DNA of 64,000 nt from Sulfuricaulis sp. GTDB lineage: Bacteria > Pseudomonadota > Gammaproteobacteria > Acidiferrobacterales > Sulfurifustaceae. This document shows positions 50,473-59,661 of the stretch, in pieces (positions within the stretch are counted from its first letter, which is position 1; every line of letters begins with the position of its first letter). Location of the stretch: positions 1 through 64,000 of the forward strand of contig JAUSDQ010000096.1 in assembly GCA_030650525.1 (NCBI GenBank), read 5' to 3'. Position numbers and translations under genes: made by a program. Under the pieces are notes generated by a model. It had not been told where the DNA came from. It did no database searches and saw only the letters and a program-made list of their open reading frames with translations.

Positions 50473-52611
50473 ATGATTAACTACGAAAAAGACGCCTCTG
50501 GCGTCGTCACCCTGACCATCGACATGCCCGGTCAATCGGCCAATGTCATGAACGCCCAGTTTCGCGACGCCTACGCCCAAGCCGTGCAGCGGCTCGAAGC
50601 CGAGCGCGAAAGCATCGCCGGCGTGATCATCACCTCGGGCAAGAAAACCTTCTTTGCCGGGGGCGACCTCAACAGTCTTCTGGCCGTGGGGCCGGATGAG
50701 AAAGCGGCCCTGTTCGAGCGCGCCAGCGCGATGAAAGCGGTGATGCGCCGCCTCGAACTGCTGGGCCGCCCGGTGGTGGCGGCCATCAACGGCACCGCCT
50801 TGGGCGGCGGCTTTGAGATCTGCCTGGCCTGCCACGCGCGTTTTGTGCTCAATGATTCGAAGATCGCGCTGGGATTGCCCGAGGTTGGCTTGGGGCTGCT
50901 GCCCGGGGGCGGCGGCATTGTGCGCCTGGTGCGCATGCTCGGGCTGGAGGCCGCCATGCCGCTGCTGGTGGATGGCACGCAGTTTGCACCGGCGCGTGCG
51001 CTCGAACTCAAGCTGGTTGACGGTCTGGCCGCCGATCAGGCCGGATTGATGCAACAAGCGCGCGACTGGATCGCGGCCAATTCGGAACCGGTGCAGTCCT
51101 GGGATCGCAAGGGCTGGCGCCTGCCCGGTGCCACGGCCCAGGCACCCGCCTCGATGACCTTCCTGCGCACCGCGCCGGTGCTGCTCATGAAGAAGACGCG
51201 CGGCTGCTACCCCGCGCCACTGGCCATCATGTCGGCGGCGGTCGAAGGCGCGGTGGTTGACTTCGATGCCGCCTCGCGCATCGAGAGCCGCCACTTTGTC
51301 GGACTGGCCACCGGGCCCGTGGCCAAAAACCTGATCAGCACCTTCTTCTTCCAAATGAATGAGATCAAGTCCGACAAGGGGCGACCGCAAGGCGTGGCGA
51401 GCGCGCAGTTCAAGCGGGTCGGCATTCTGGGCGCGGGCATGATGGGTGCCGGCATTGCACAGGTCAGCGCCACGCGTGGCATCGTGTCGGTATTGAAGGA
51501 TGTCACCCTGGAGCAGGCGCAAAAAGGCAAGGCCCATGTTCAGCAGCAGCTCGACAAGCGCGTCGCCAAGGGCAGTCTGAATGCCGCCAAGCGCGACGCC
51601 ATCCTGGCCGCCATCGTCCCCGCCGCCGATGCTGCCGACCTGGCGGGATGCGAACTGATCATTGAGGCGGTGTTTGAAAACCGCGAACTCAAGGCCAAGG
51701 TCACGCGCGAGGCCGAGCCGCAACTCGCGCCTGGTGGCATCTTCGCCTCCAACACCTCGACCCTGCCCATCAGCGGCCTGGCCGACGCCTCGGCGCGGCC
51801 CGAGAACTTCATCGGCCTGCACTTCTTTTCGCCGGTGGACCGCATGCCGCTGGTGGAAGTCATCAAGGGTAAGAAGACCTCGCCCCAGACCCTGGCGCAT
51901 GCGCTTGACTATGTCAAGCAAATCGGCAAGACGCCAATCGTGGTCAACGACGCGCGCGGCTTTCTCACCAGCCGTGTGTTTGGCACCTTCACCAAGGAGG
52001 GCGCTGCCATGCTGGGCGAGGGCGTGCCAGCGGCATTGATCGAGAACGCCGCGCTCAGCGTGGGCATGCCGGTGGGACCGCTGGCGGTGATGGACGAAAC
52101 CTCGATGGCGCTGACCATGTCGGTCAGGCGCCAGACCGCGAGCGATCTGGCCGCCGAGGGCAAACCCTTGCCCGAGCATCCGGGTTGGGCCGTGATCGAA
52201 CGCATGGTCGAGGGCTTCAAACGCCCGGGACGCGCCGGGGGCGGTGGCTTCTACGATTACCCCACGGGCGCGCCCAAGCAACTCTGGAGCGCTCTGGCGG
52301 GCGAGTTCGGCAAGCCCGGCGTGGACCTGCCCTGGCAGGACTTGCAGGACCGCATCCTGTATGCTCAGTCGCTGGAGGCGGTGCGCGCGATGCAGGAAGG
52401 CGTCATCGAGACGACACGCGACGCTAACATCGGCTCCATCCTGGGCATTGGATTTCCGCGCTGGACCGGTGGCGTGCTGCAGTACATCAACATGGTCGGC
52501 ACGCGCCGTTTCGCCGAACGGGCCGCGCAACTGGCCGCGCGCTATGGAGAGCGCTTCGCGCCGCCGCAGCTCCTGCTCGACAAGGCCGAGCGCAACGAAC
52601 GATTTGTCTGA
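50473..52611 (+). CDS. Enoyl-CoA hydratase/3-hydroxyacyl-CoA dehydrogenase fusion, FadJ/FadB-like
   Basis: 712 residues. Residues 1-190 or so are a crotonase domain with both glutamates (LGGGFEICLACH and GLPEVGLGLLPGGGG). Around 316-330 VGILGAGMMGAGIAQ starts the NAD-binding domain, and GLHFFSPVDRMPLVEVI with VVNDARGFLTSRV gives the catalytic His and the C-terminal domain. It catalyses hydration and 3-hydroxyl oxidation, and pairs with the thiolase just upstream. The spacing between genes is eight bases, so the thiolase and fusion protein are almost certainly co-translated as a complex. Confidence 0.93.
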   Translation: MINYEKDASGVVTLTIDMPGQSANVMNAQFRDAYAQAVQRLEAERESIAGVIITSGKKTFFAGGDLNSLLAVGPDEKAALFERASAMKAVMRRLELLGRPVVAAINGTALGGGFEICLACHARFVLNDSKIALGLPEVGLGLLPGGGGIVRLVRMLGLEAAMPLLVDGTQFAPARALELKLVDGLAADQAGLMQQARDWIAANSEPVQSWDRKGWRLPGATAQAPASMTFLRTAPVLLMKKTRGCYPAPLAIMSAAVEGAVVDFDAASRIESRHFVGLATGPVAKNLISTFFFQMNEIKSDKGRPQGVASAQFKRVGILGAGMMGAGIAQVSATRGIVSVLKDVTLEQAQKGKAHVQQQLDKRVAKGSLNAAKRDAILAAIVPAADAADLAGCELIIEAVFENRELKAKVTREAEPQLAPGGIFASNTSTLPISGLADASARPENFIGLHFFSPVDRMPLVEVIKGKKTSPQTLAHALDYVKQIGKTPIVVNDARGFLTSRVFGTFTKEGAAMLGEGVPAALIENAALSVGMPVGPLAVMDETSMALTMSVRRQTASDLAAEGKPLPEHPGWAVIERMVEGFKRPGRAGGGGFYDYPTGAPKQLWSALAGEFGKPGVDLPWQDLQDRILYAQSLEAVRAMQEGVIETTRDANIGSILGIGFPRWTGGVLQYINMVGTRRFAERAAQLAARYGERFAPPQLLLDKAERNERFV

Positions 52612-52712
52612 GCGAGACGATACGGCAAAGCCTCGTATGCTGATCACTTCCTCATGAGAGGCTGTCATCGAGAAACTGAAATCGAATTACTATTTAACCA
52701 GGAGACAAAACC

Positions 52713-53684
52713 ATGAACTTCACCCGTCGTCAAACCCTTGCACTGATCGCAGCTCTGCCAATGGCAGTTGCCGCTCAGGGTACAGGGAGCTATCCCACCA
52801 AGCCAATTCGAATCATTATCCCGGTGCCAGCCGGTGGCCAAACCGACATCCTGGCACGCTTGCTGGGCCAGAAAATCGGTGATGCCCTCGGGCAACCCGT
52901 GATCGTTGAAAGCAAGGCGGGTGCATCCACCATGATCGCAACCGAGGCCGTGGCCAAAGCTCCGGGGGATGGATATACCTTGTTGATGACGCTGACTCAG
53001 TTTGTGCAGAACCCGTTGCTGATGCCCAAGGTGCCTTACGATGTGTTCAAGGACTTTGTGCCCGTCACCCGCGTCGCCGAATCGACGGCCATCTTCTGCG
53101 TGGGGTCCGATCTGCCCGTGAAAAACCTGGCGGAGTTCGTGGCCTTGGCCAAAAAGCCGGGCAGTCTTCTAACTTACGGCAGCAACGGCCACGCTTCGAC
53201 GTCCCACATGTATGCCGACATGCTCTCCCGTCAGGCTGGCATGACGCTGACGCATGTGCCTTACAAGGGTGAAGCGCAAATGATCCCCGATATTGTCAGC
53301 GGGCGCTTGAACGCGGGATTTTTGTCAGGCATGGCCGCCAATCAGCAGGCCAAGGAGGGCAAGGTGCGAATACTGGCGACCACCGGACGTAAACGCCTGA
53401 CTTCTCTGCCGAACGCTCCGACCTTTGACGAGCAGGGCTTCAAGGGCCTGGACGCCGACGGATGGGTCGGTATTTTCGCTCCCTCCGCCACGCCCACGGC
53501 CATCGTCGATCGCTTGTCCGCCGAGTTCGCCAAAGCCATTGCCCAGCCCGACGTGCGCGAGCGCATCATATCTTTTGGCCTGGAACCCGTGGGCGGAACC
53601 TCGGCCGAATTCACCACCGTGGTGCGTCGCTCACATGAGGAGTGGAGCCGCATCGTCAAGACGCTGGATATGAAATTGCTGTGA
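52713..53684 (+). CDS. Bug/TctC family periplasmic binding protein
   Basis: 323 residues with AGGAG eight bases before the ATG. The signal region MNFTRRQTLALIAALPMAVAAQG is twin-arginine-like and short. PIRIIIPVPAGGQTDILA, HVPYKGEAQMIPD and IFAPSATPT are family blocks. It follows the beta-oxidation operon by 101 bases and has no operator of its own, so it may be read through from that operon. A strong hairpin follows. Confidence 0.9.
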   Translation: MNFTRRQTLALIAALPMAVAAQGTGSYPTKPIRIIIPVPAGGQTDILARLLGQKIGDALGQPVIVESKAGASTMIATEAVAKAPGDGYTLLMTLTQFVQNPLLMPKVPYDVFKDFVPVTRVAESTAIFCVGSDLPVKNLAEFVALAKKPGSLLTYGSNGHASTSHMYADMLSRQAGMTLTHVPYKGEAQMIPDIVSGRLNAGFLSGMAANQQAKEGKVRILATTGRKRLTSLPNAPTFDEQGFKGLDADGWVGIFAPSATPTAIVDRLSAEFAKAIAQPDVRERIISFGLEPVGGTSAEFTTVVRRSHEEWSRIVKTLDMKLL

Positions 53685-53692
53685 GCGCTTGT

Positions 53693-53712
53693 CATGGGCA
53701 TGGCTGCCCATG
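53693..53712 (+). terminator. Hairpin after tctC
   Basis: CATGGGCA (53693-53700), the loop TGGC and TGCCCATG (53705-53712) form a perfect 8-bp stem nine bases after the stop. It lies between convergent genes and may serve the tctC transcript. Confidence 0.55.
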
Positions 53713-53822
53713 GGGCATTTCGCTGCGCCAGTCGGTACATCCATGCGCAACAGGCGTCGCAGATCGCTGCGGCGCCTGTTAATACAAGCCATGCGCAACG
53801 GTTTCCTGTCCAAACAAGGCCA

Positions 53823-55016
53823 TCAACTTGCGGACTTCGTGGCGCCACCGGTAGCCATGCCGATGGACGCTGCGTCCATGTGCAGCAGACCGCCCAGGAC
53901 CTCTTCCGTGTGCTGACCCAGTTCCGGGGTATCGGGCCTTGCCTCCACGCGGGCCGCTGACAGTTTGAAAGGCAGATTGGGAACCCGGTGCTCAAGTGAA
54001 CCCAGGCGAACCCGGGCCAGACTGCCGCGATGGGCAGTCTGCGGGTCATCCAAGGCTTCGGCCACTGACTTGTAGCCCGTGGCCGGCAGGCCGGCATCTG
54101 AAAAAACCTGCTCGCACACAGCAGTGCCACGTTGCGATGTCCAGTGCTCGATGCGAGACATGACCTCATGCCAATGCGCCTGGCGCTCTGTGTCGGTCCC
54201 CAGGACGGGGTCGGTACGCCATCCGGTCAAACCGATGGCATCAAAGAGCATTTCAAAATTCTTTGGCGACACCGCCGCCACCATCATGTAGCCATCCAGG
54301 GTGCGAAGCGGGGGATACACCGGACGCCGCTTCGCGATTGGAAACTGGGCTTCCTGGACTTCGTAGGGCATGAGGTTCAACATGCACTCCATGAGGGTCG
54401 CATCCACATGCTGCCCGCGTCCCGTGGTATGACGCTGGTTGAGCGCGGCCAGGATGCCGGAAAAGGCGTAAGTGCCACCCAGCACGTCGGCCAGAAACAG
54501 CGCGTTATTGGGTGGGCGGTGATCGGCTCCCGGCGGAACGTCCTGATATCCAGCAAAAGCCAGGTCATAGCCCGACGCCGCCGACACAATCTGGGCGTAG
54601 GCAGCGCGAGTAGCGCTGGGACCGGTCTGACCGAAGCCGGAGATCGAACAATAGACCAGTTTGGGATTGGCTTCGCACAAGGTTGCGAAATCCAGTCCCA
54701 GACGCTGCATCACACCCGGGCGGAAGTTCTCCACCAATACATCGGACCGCAATGCCAGTTGTCGTGCGGCCTCTAGGCCGATCGGACTCTTGAGGTCCAG
54801 AACCACGCTGCGTTTGCCGCAGTTCAGGTGACCAAAATAGGCGCTGTGTCCCTCGCGCAGAGGTTCCCGCGTGCGCATGTAATCGCCCTCGGCGGTTTCG
54901 ATCTTGATGACATCGGCACCCAGATCGGCGAGGTAGCGGGTGCAGTAAGGACCCGCCATCATGAACGTAAAGTCAAGCACGCGTATGCCCTGCAGCGGAT
55001 TCAATTCGGTTGTCAT
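53823..55016 (-). CDS. CaiB/BaiF family III CoA-transferase
   Basis: 397 residues from MTTELNPLQG at 55016. RVLDFTFMMAGPYC is the N-terminal CoA site and NNALFLADVLGGTYAF carries the catalytic Asp. Racemase-type AAGHD is absent (TRAAYAQIVSAASGYD stands there), so it is a true transferase candidate. YPPLRTLDGYMMVA and LGQHTEEVLGGLL are common in this class. It follows a MaoC-like hydratase gene by 80 bases on the minus strand, and the two likely form an operon. Confidence 0.86.
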   Translation of the reverse strand: MTTELNPLQGIRVLDFTFMMAGPYCTRYLADLGADVIKIETAEGDYMRTREPLREGHSAYFGHLNCGKRSVVLDLKSPIGLEAARQLALRSDVLVENFRPGVMQRLGLDFATLCEANPKLVYCSISGFGQTGPSATRAAYAQIVSAASGYDLAFAGYQDVPPGADHRPPNNALFLADVLGGTYAFSGILAALNQRHTTGRGQHVDATLMECMLNLMPYEVQEAQFPIAKRRPVYPPLRTLDGYMMVAAVSPKNFEMLFDAIGLTGWRTDPVLGTDTERQAHWHEVMSRIEHWTSQRGTAVCEQVFSDAGLPATGYKSVAEALDDPQTAHRGSLARVRLGSLEHRVPNLPFKLSAARVEARPDTPELGQHTEEVLGGLLHMDAASIGMATGGATKSAS

Positions 55017-55096
55017 GGAAAAAGTTACCTGGATGAAAGGAAATGGAAAATGCCAAGCCAATGGCAGGCTAGCCGGCGGCGGGCCTGACAAGGGAT

Positions 55097-55570
55097 TTAA
55101 TTCTTGCTGTCTTCGCTCTCGAAGATCAAGGACAACATGTCGGCACTCATGGCCGGACGTTCCGAGCCTTCAAGTTCCATCACGTAGCGCCGTGTCAGCA
55201 TGATTCCGCCTTTATCGGCGACCGCGCTTAGCACCGTCATGTGCAGGCGTACGCGCGAATCGGCATGCACCGGCGCTGGGTAGCGGACCTTCTCAAAGCC
55301 ATAGTTGAGGGCCCGCCCGTGATGGGTGACACGCACGATCTGCGATGCCATCCCCGGGATGAGGGACAGCGTGAGCAAGCCGTGTGCAAGCGTCTTGCCA
55401 CCAGGCAACTCACGCTTGGCCCGCTCCACGTCAACGTGGTACCAGTTCTTGTCTCCGGTGAGCTGGGAGAAGTCGTCGATCATTTTCTGATCGATGAGAA
55501 GCCAGTCGCTCGGCGGTAGGGTGAGACCGATATGGTCGCGCAGCTCAATGAGAGATCGGACAGTCAGCAT
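55097..55570 (-). CDS. MaoC-like (R)-specific enoyl-CoA hydratase
   Basis: Single hotdog domain of 157 residues. DFSQLTGDKNWYHVDVERA (about 33-51) is the hydratase-2 motif with the catalytic Asp and His, and GGKTLAHGLLTLSL the following helix. It would hydrate a 2-enoyl-CoA to the (R)-3-hydroxyacyl-CoA, the opposite stereochemistry to the crotonase-type enzymes. That may serve a substrate such as a bulky or branched enoyl-CoA, or mesaconyl-type acids with the transferase downstream. It is the first gene of the pair; the upstream gap has no full operator. Confidence 0.85.
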   Translation of the reverse strand: MLTVRSLIELRDHIGLTLPPSDWLLIDQKMIDDFSQLTGDKNWYHVDVERAKRELPGGKTLAHGLLTLSLIPGMASQIVRVTHHGRALNYGFEKVRYPAPVHADSRVRLHMTVLSAVADKGGIMLTRRYVMELEGSERPAMSADMLSLIFESEDSKN

Positions 55571-55994
55571 GATTGAAGGCTTTCCTGATAAGCGTGGTTG
55601 AGATTGAATTCACGACAATAATACACTTGACTTATTGCCCTGCCTTGATATCGCTCGAGTTGATCAAACCCTCCGGCTGTCCACACCCATTCAAAAAGCC
55701 CGCCGCGGTCAGGGCCTGAGCTGGGGTGCATGTGACCATCGCCTTGAGCAACGCCGGCGACCCTGACCAGGCTTGACAGAGCCGCCTTCAGCACCCTCGC
55801 CAGCGGCGCGGACGTTTCTCAAAAAAGCACATGGTCCTTCCTTGGCTCCATCCGTTGCTGACAAAAGCGCACTCAATGCAGCGGACCGCTGGCGGTCCTC
55901 GGATGACGGCGCCGAGTCGGATTGCCGAGCCAGTTCAAGACTCCATTTTGGTATCGGGCGTGGCAGCTGCGATCTCCTGAAATAAATCATTGAA
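55571..55994. other. Intergenic sequence, no gene supported
   Basis: The largest stretch without a gene. Several short frames of up to 97 codons cross it, but none has a ribosome binding site, a signal or a known motif. TGGTTGAGATT at 55604-55614 is a weak half operator before the MaoC gene. It could be a remnant too decayed to recognise. Confidence 0.4.
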
Positions 55995-56005
55995 CGGCCC
56001 AACCA
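55995..56005. promoter_or_regulatory. Degenerate operator before racemase gene
   Basis: CGGCCCAACCA (TGGTTGGGCCG on the other strand) has two mismatches to TGGTNNNACCA. It lies 166 bp before the racemase gene, and no convincing -10 is linked to it. Weak on its own; included because of its place. Confidence 0.3.
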
Positions 56006-56170
56006 TTGTAAGATTGAAGAGTCACGAGAGCGGCTTTGTGGGTAAACACGGAGTTGGCCCCCTCTGGCTTGCGAGAAAATTCAAAACATATCGTCACCGA
56101 AGAGGCGGGGTACGTGAATGGCACGTGCATCGACGCTTGTGGTGGCGCAATCACGTTTTAAGGAACAGAT

Positions 56171-57316
56171 ATGGGTTCGCTGGAAGGAATTCGGGTCGTG
56201 GAAATGGCGGGCCTCGGCCCCGCGCCGTTGTGCGGCATGTTGCTCGCCGACATGGGCGCGGAGGTCATCCGGGTCGATCGCTTGGGTGAGGCTGACCTGG
56301 GCATCAAACGCAATCCAAAATACGATGTGCCTAGCCGAGGCAAGCGATCGGTGGCGATCGACCTCAAGCAGGCGCCAGGCCTCAAGGCGGTGCAACGGCT
56401 GATCAAGCAGGCGGACGTCGTGCTTGAAGGGTTCAGGCCCGGGGTGATGGAGCGCCTGGGCTTGGGGCCAGACGACTGCCTGGCGGCGAACCCAGGCTTG
56501 ATCTTCGGCCGCATTACCGGCTGGGGGCAAAATGGTCCGCTGGCACAGGCCGCGGGTCATGATTTGAATTACATTGCGTTGACTGGTGCCCTGGAGGCCA
56601 TGGGGGAGGCGAACGGTCCGCCGATTGCCCCGTTGAATCTGGTGGGCGACTTCGGTGGTGGCTCGATGTTCCTGGCCTTGGGAATCACCAGTGCGCTGGT
56701 GGAGCGATCCAGGTCCGGTCGAGGACAGGTGGTGGATGCCGCCATCATCGATGGCGTCAGCAACTTGATGGCCGGCATACACGGTCAGCATGCAGGTGGT
56801 TACTGGCAAGCGCATCGTGGCGAGCATATCCTTGGCGGGGCTGCTCCGTGGAACACGGTCTACCAAACCTCCGACGACAAATACATCACCCTGTGCGCGA
56901 TCGAGGTGCGGTTTTACGCGACCTTGCTTGCAAAACTGGGTCTTGACCCTGCCAGCCTGCCTGACCGGATGGACCGACAACATTGGCCAGCCTTGCGCAA
57001 GCTCTTCCAGGGGATATTTAGCACCCGTACACGCCAGGAATGGTGTGCCTTGCTGGAGGGCACTGACGCGTGTTTTGCGCCCGTGTTGTCTTTGGTGGAA
57101 ATGGCGACACATCCGCACATCGCGGAGCGCCAGGTTCTTCAAACCGTGGATGGTGTTTTGCAGCCAGCGCCCGCGCCTCGTATGAGCCGCACGCCGTCGC
57201 GGATCAGGAGCGGCGCGATCCTCAAAGCCGGAGAGCACTCGGATGCCGTGCTGTCCGATTGGGGTTTCAGTCCCGAAGAGGTGGCTGGCCTGCGCAGCGC
57301 GGGCGCAGTGGCTTGA
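56171..57316 (+). CDS. 2-methylacyl-CoA racemase family protein
   Basis: 381 residues. AAGHDLNYIA and [10 protein letters not shown] give the racemase His/Asp pair; GRGQVVDAAIIDG, ILGGAAPWNTVY and TDACFAPVLSLVEM follow. The N-terminus MGSLEGIRVVEMAGLGPAP is nearly that of the 25271 protein, its closest relative here. It is a single gene, convergent with tctC at 57383. Confidence 0.88.
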   Translation: MGSLEGIRVVEMAGLGPAPLCGMLLADMGAEVIRVDRLGEADLGIKRNPKYDVPSRGKRSVAIDLKQAPGLKAVQRLIKQADVVLEGFRPGVMERLGLGPDDCLAANPGLIFGRITGWGQNGPLAQAAGHDLNYIALTGALEAMGEANGPPIAPLNLVGDFGGGSMFLALGITSALVERSRSGRGQVVDAAIIDGVSNLMAGIHGQHAGGYWQAHRGEHILGGAAPWNTVYQTSDDKYITLCAIEVRFYATLLAKLGLDPASLPDRMDRQHWPALRKLFQGIFSTRTRQEWCALLEGTDACFAPVLSLVEMATHPHIAERQVLQTVDGVLQPAPAPRMSRTPSRIRSGAILKAGEHSDAVLSDWGFSPEEVAGLRSAGAVA

Positions 57317-57340
57317 ACATCCCCTTGGAGCGCATTGATT

Positions 57341-57370
57341 GCGCCCGGCCTGAACTGGCCAGGCGGGCGC
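57341..57370. terminator. GC-rich hairpin between convergent genes
   Basis: GCGCCCG (57341-57347) and CGGGCGC (57364-57370) pair, with an inner GCC/GGC extension and a small bulge. It fills the 66-bp gap between the racemase stop and the opposing tctC stop. Confidence 0.5.
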
Positions 57371-57382
57371 CAAAGCGGTAAG

Positions 57383-58351
57383 TCAAAGCTTGATGCGCCC
57401 GGAATCCACCAGCTTCTTGATGTCAATCATTTGCTCGTTCATGAACGCGGCAAGCTTTTCCGGTCCCCAGGCCACCGACTCAAAGCCGAGTTCGAGCATC
57501 TTCGCCGAGACATCAGGCAGCATGATGATGCGGTTGAGCTCCGCGGAGAGCTTGTTTGCCACCGCCTTGGGTGTGCCCGCGGGTGCGAATATCGCACCCC
57601 AGCCGGGCATGTTGACGCCTGGAAACCCAGCTTCTGAAAACGTGGGGACATCCGGGTAGCGCGTTGAGCGCGTCGTGCTGGCAACCGCCAGGGGCTTGAT
57701 CTTGCCCGGGTAACGCGAGACTCCGCCCAGCGAAACGATGACGGCGTCGAGCTGGTCGCCCAACATGTCCTGCAACGCCGGCGCTTCACCCTTGTAGGGT
57801 ATGTGCAGAATATCGGTGCCGGCAGCGGCGTTGAGCTGCTCCCCGGCGAAGTGCGCCCCCGAGCCTTGTCCGTAGGTGGCGTAACTCAGCTTGCCAGGTT
57901 GCTTCTTGGCGCGGGCCACATACTCCTGCACGGTGTTGATGCCGAGCGACGAACGCACGCCGAGAGCCAGCGGCGTCAGTACCAGCATGCACACTGGCAC
58001 CAGATCCGTCAGCTTGTAGCCGGGATTGGGTTGCAACACCAGATTGGTGAGCACGGCGCCGTGCATCGTCAGCAAGGTGTAGCCGTCAGGCTGCGCCCGC
58101 GCGACGTAGGTACTGGCAATCGCGCCGCTGGCGCCCGGCTTGGACTCGACGATGCTGGGCTGGCCCCATGCTTCGGTCAGTTTGACGCCGATCATTCGCA
58201 TCATGATGTCGTGTCCGCCCCCGGCGGGCGTGGAGATCACAAAGCGAATGGGCGAAGCGGGGTAGGCTGGCTGAGCGAAGATGCTAGGCGCGGCGGCCGC
58301 CGCCAGCAGCCCCAGGGTGGATTGCAGCGCTTCACGACGGGTAGGGGTCAC
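57383..58351 (-). CDS. Bug/TctC family periplasmic binding protein
   Basis: 322 residues starting with GTG at 58351, which has TTAGGAGA upstream. MTPTRREALQSTLGLLAAAAAPSIFAQ is a twin-arginine-like signal with a cut after FAQ. PIRFVISTPAGGGHDIMMR, HIPYKGEAPALQD and IFAPAGTPK are family blocks. It has its own promoter with the most symmetrical operator of the window. No membrane partner is nearby. Confidence 0.9.
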   Translation of the reverse strand: MTPTRREALQSTLGLLAAAAAPSIFAQPAYPASPIRFVISTPAGGGHDIMMRMIGVKLTEAWGQPSIVESKPGASGAIASTYVARAQPDGYTLLTMHGAVLTNLVLQPNPGYKLTDLVPVCMLVLTPLALGVRSSLGINTVQEYVARAKKQPGKLSYATYGQGSGAHFAGEQLNAAAGTDILHIPYKGEAPALQDMLGDQLDAVIVSLGGVSRYPGKIKPLAVASTTRSTRYPDVPTFSEAGFPGVNMPGWGAIFAPAGTPKAVANKLSAELNRIIMLPDVSAKMLELGFESVAWGPEKLAAFMNEQMIDIKKLVDSGRIKL

Positions 58352-58370
58352 AAGAATCTCCTAAATTTTA

Positions 58371-58414
58371 AATAATGGTTCGACCATTATTGCTCAGACG
58401 CCTGATAAGGTCAA
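58371..58414 (-). promoter_or_regulatory. Promoter with a perfect 21-bp palindrome
   Basis: AATAATGGT (58371-58379), TCG and ACCATTATT (58383-58391) form a perfect inverted repeat around the TGGTNNNACCA core. On the minus strand TTGACC (58409-58414), 17 bases and AATAAT (58386-58391) form the tctC promoter, and one palindrome arm overlaps the -10. Confidence 0.7.
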
Positions 58415-58514
58415 TGGCTAGGCCCGGGACGGGACCCATGAAACAATTTCGAGATTGGTGCTTGGCACCTCTATGTCATTCAGTGCTCTGCCTGCTTGCG
58501 ACGCTCTCATATTC

Positions 58515-59648
58515 TTACAGCAGGGCTGCCAGCCGCGCGGAGTGGGCGTCACTGTCGCCAAACAGCTGATCCAGCACGTGGATGCGGCGCAGGTAATGAC
58601 CGACGGCACATTCCTCCGTGATGCCGATTCCGCCATGAAGCTGAATGGCCAGCTGGCACAGCGAACGGGCATGGCGGCCGATCACCAGCTTGGCCCGATG
58701 AAGGTCGGCGCGCGAGTGTTCGTTCTCGGGTTGATCCGCCGCCACGGCCGCGGCGATCGCCATGCTCTTGGCCATTTCCAGACTCACCAGCATCTCCGAG
58801 GCGCGGTGGCGCAGGGCCTGGTTCTCGCCAATCAGGCGACCAAACTGCTTGCGGGTGTTCAGGTAGTCCACTGCCAATTTGAAGGCGGCTGCCATCGCGC
58901 CGACCATGTCCGCGCAGACGGCGGCAATGCCGGCGGCCAGGGTGCCTTCGATCGCTGCCCGCGCCGTGGCGGTATCGGTGGGGTCGCCCAGGGGCAAGGC
59001 CACCACATTCTGCAGGCGCAATTCGCTGGCGGGTGTGTCGTCGATCAGTCGGTAGTTCCGGAGTTGCAGGCCCGGCGCCCCCGCATCGACGAGAAAAACG
59101 GCTTGCCCATCGGACGCATCCGGCGCACCCGCCACGCGAGCGCTAACGATAAGTTGCTTGGCCGACATGGCGTGCAGCACATTGATCTTCGTTCCAGTGA
59201 GCAGCCATTGCCCGCCTTGCTGGGTTGCTGTGGTTTCCAGCCAGCGCGGTGCGTGGCGACTCCCGGCTTCGTCATGGGCCCAGGCCAGCAGCGTTTCGCC
59301 GGTGGCCACGGCCGGCAGCAGCCGCTGCCGCGTGGCCTCGTCGGCAGCCAGGCGCAGGGCCGTGGCACCAAGCACGCTCGAGGCGAGAAACGGCTCCAGA
59401 AGCAGGACGCGGCCGAATTCCTGCATCACCGGGAGCAGGTCGGTCGCGCCGCCACCAAATCCGCCGTAAGCCTCGGGCACCGGCAAGGCGGTGACGCCCA
59501 GTTCGGCCAATTTCTTCCATGTCGCATCACCATGGCCTGCATCGCTGGCTGCCATGGCGCGCCGCTGCTCGAAGCTGTAATGATCAGCCAGCACGCGGGC
59601 CACGCTGTCTTGCAGCGCGCGCTGCTCGTCATTGAGTTCAAAATTCAT
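58515..59648 (-). CDS. Two-subunit acyl-CoA dehydrogenase, FadE27-like subunit (copy 2)
   Basis: 377 residues, the same length as the 32633 protein and very close to it throughout (MNFELNDEQRALQDSVARVL, LLEPFLASSVLGATALRL, HYLRRIHVLDQLFGD). It also lacks the catalytic base and should need the FadE26-like partner encoded 13 bases upstream. I start at 59648; a much longer open frame continues upstream, but only as the shadow of the partner gene. Unlike copy 1, no hydratase gene follows. Confidence 0.88.
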   Translation of the reverse strand: MNFELNDEQRALQDSVARVLADHYSFEQRRAMAASDAGHGDATWKKLAELGVTALPVPEAYGGFGGGATDLLPVMQEFGRVLLLEPFLASSVLGATALRLAADEATRQRLLPAVATGETLLAWAHDEAGSRHAPRWLETTATQQGGQWLLTGTKINVLHAMSAKQLIVSARVAGAPDASDGQAVFLVDAGAPGLQLRNYRLIDDTPASELRLQNVVALPLGDPTDTATARAAIEGTLAAGIAAVCADMVGAMAAAFKLAVDYLNTRKQFGRLIGENQALRHRASEMLVSLEMAKSMAIAAAVAADQPENEHSRADLHRAKLVIGRHARSLCQLAIQLHGGIGITEECAVGHYLRRIHVLDQLFGDSDAHSARLAALL

Positions 59649-59661
59649 GTGCTTCTCCTTG

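Noticed and set aside
58418-58514. Possible decayed hydratase start after the second ACAD pair (NLEIVSW against NFETLLW of the 31767 protein).
   Set aside because: Only a few matching residues over a dozen positions, with no support further on; could be chance.
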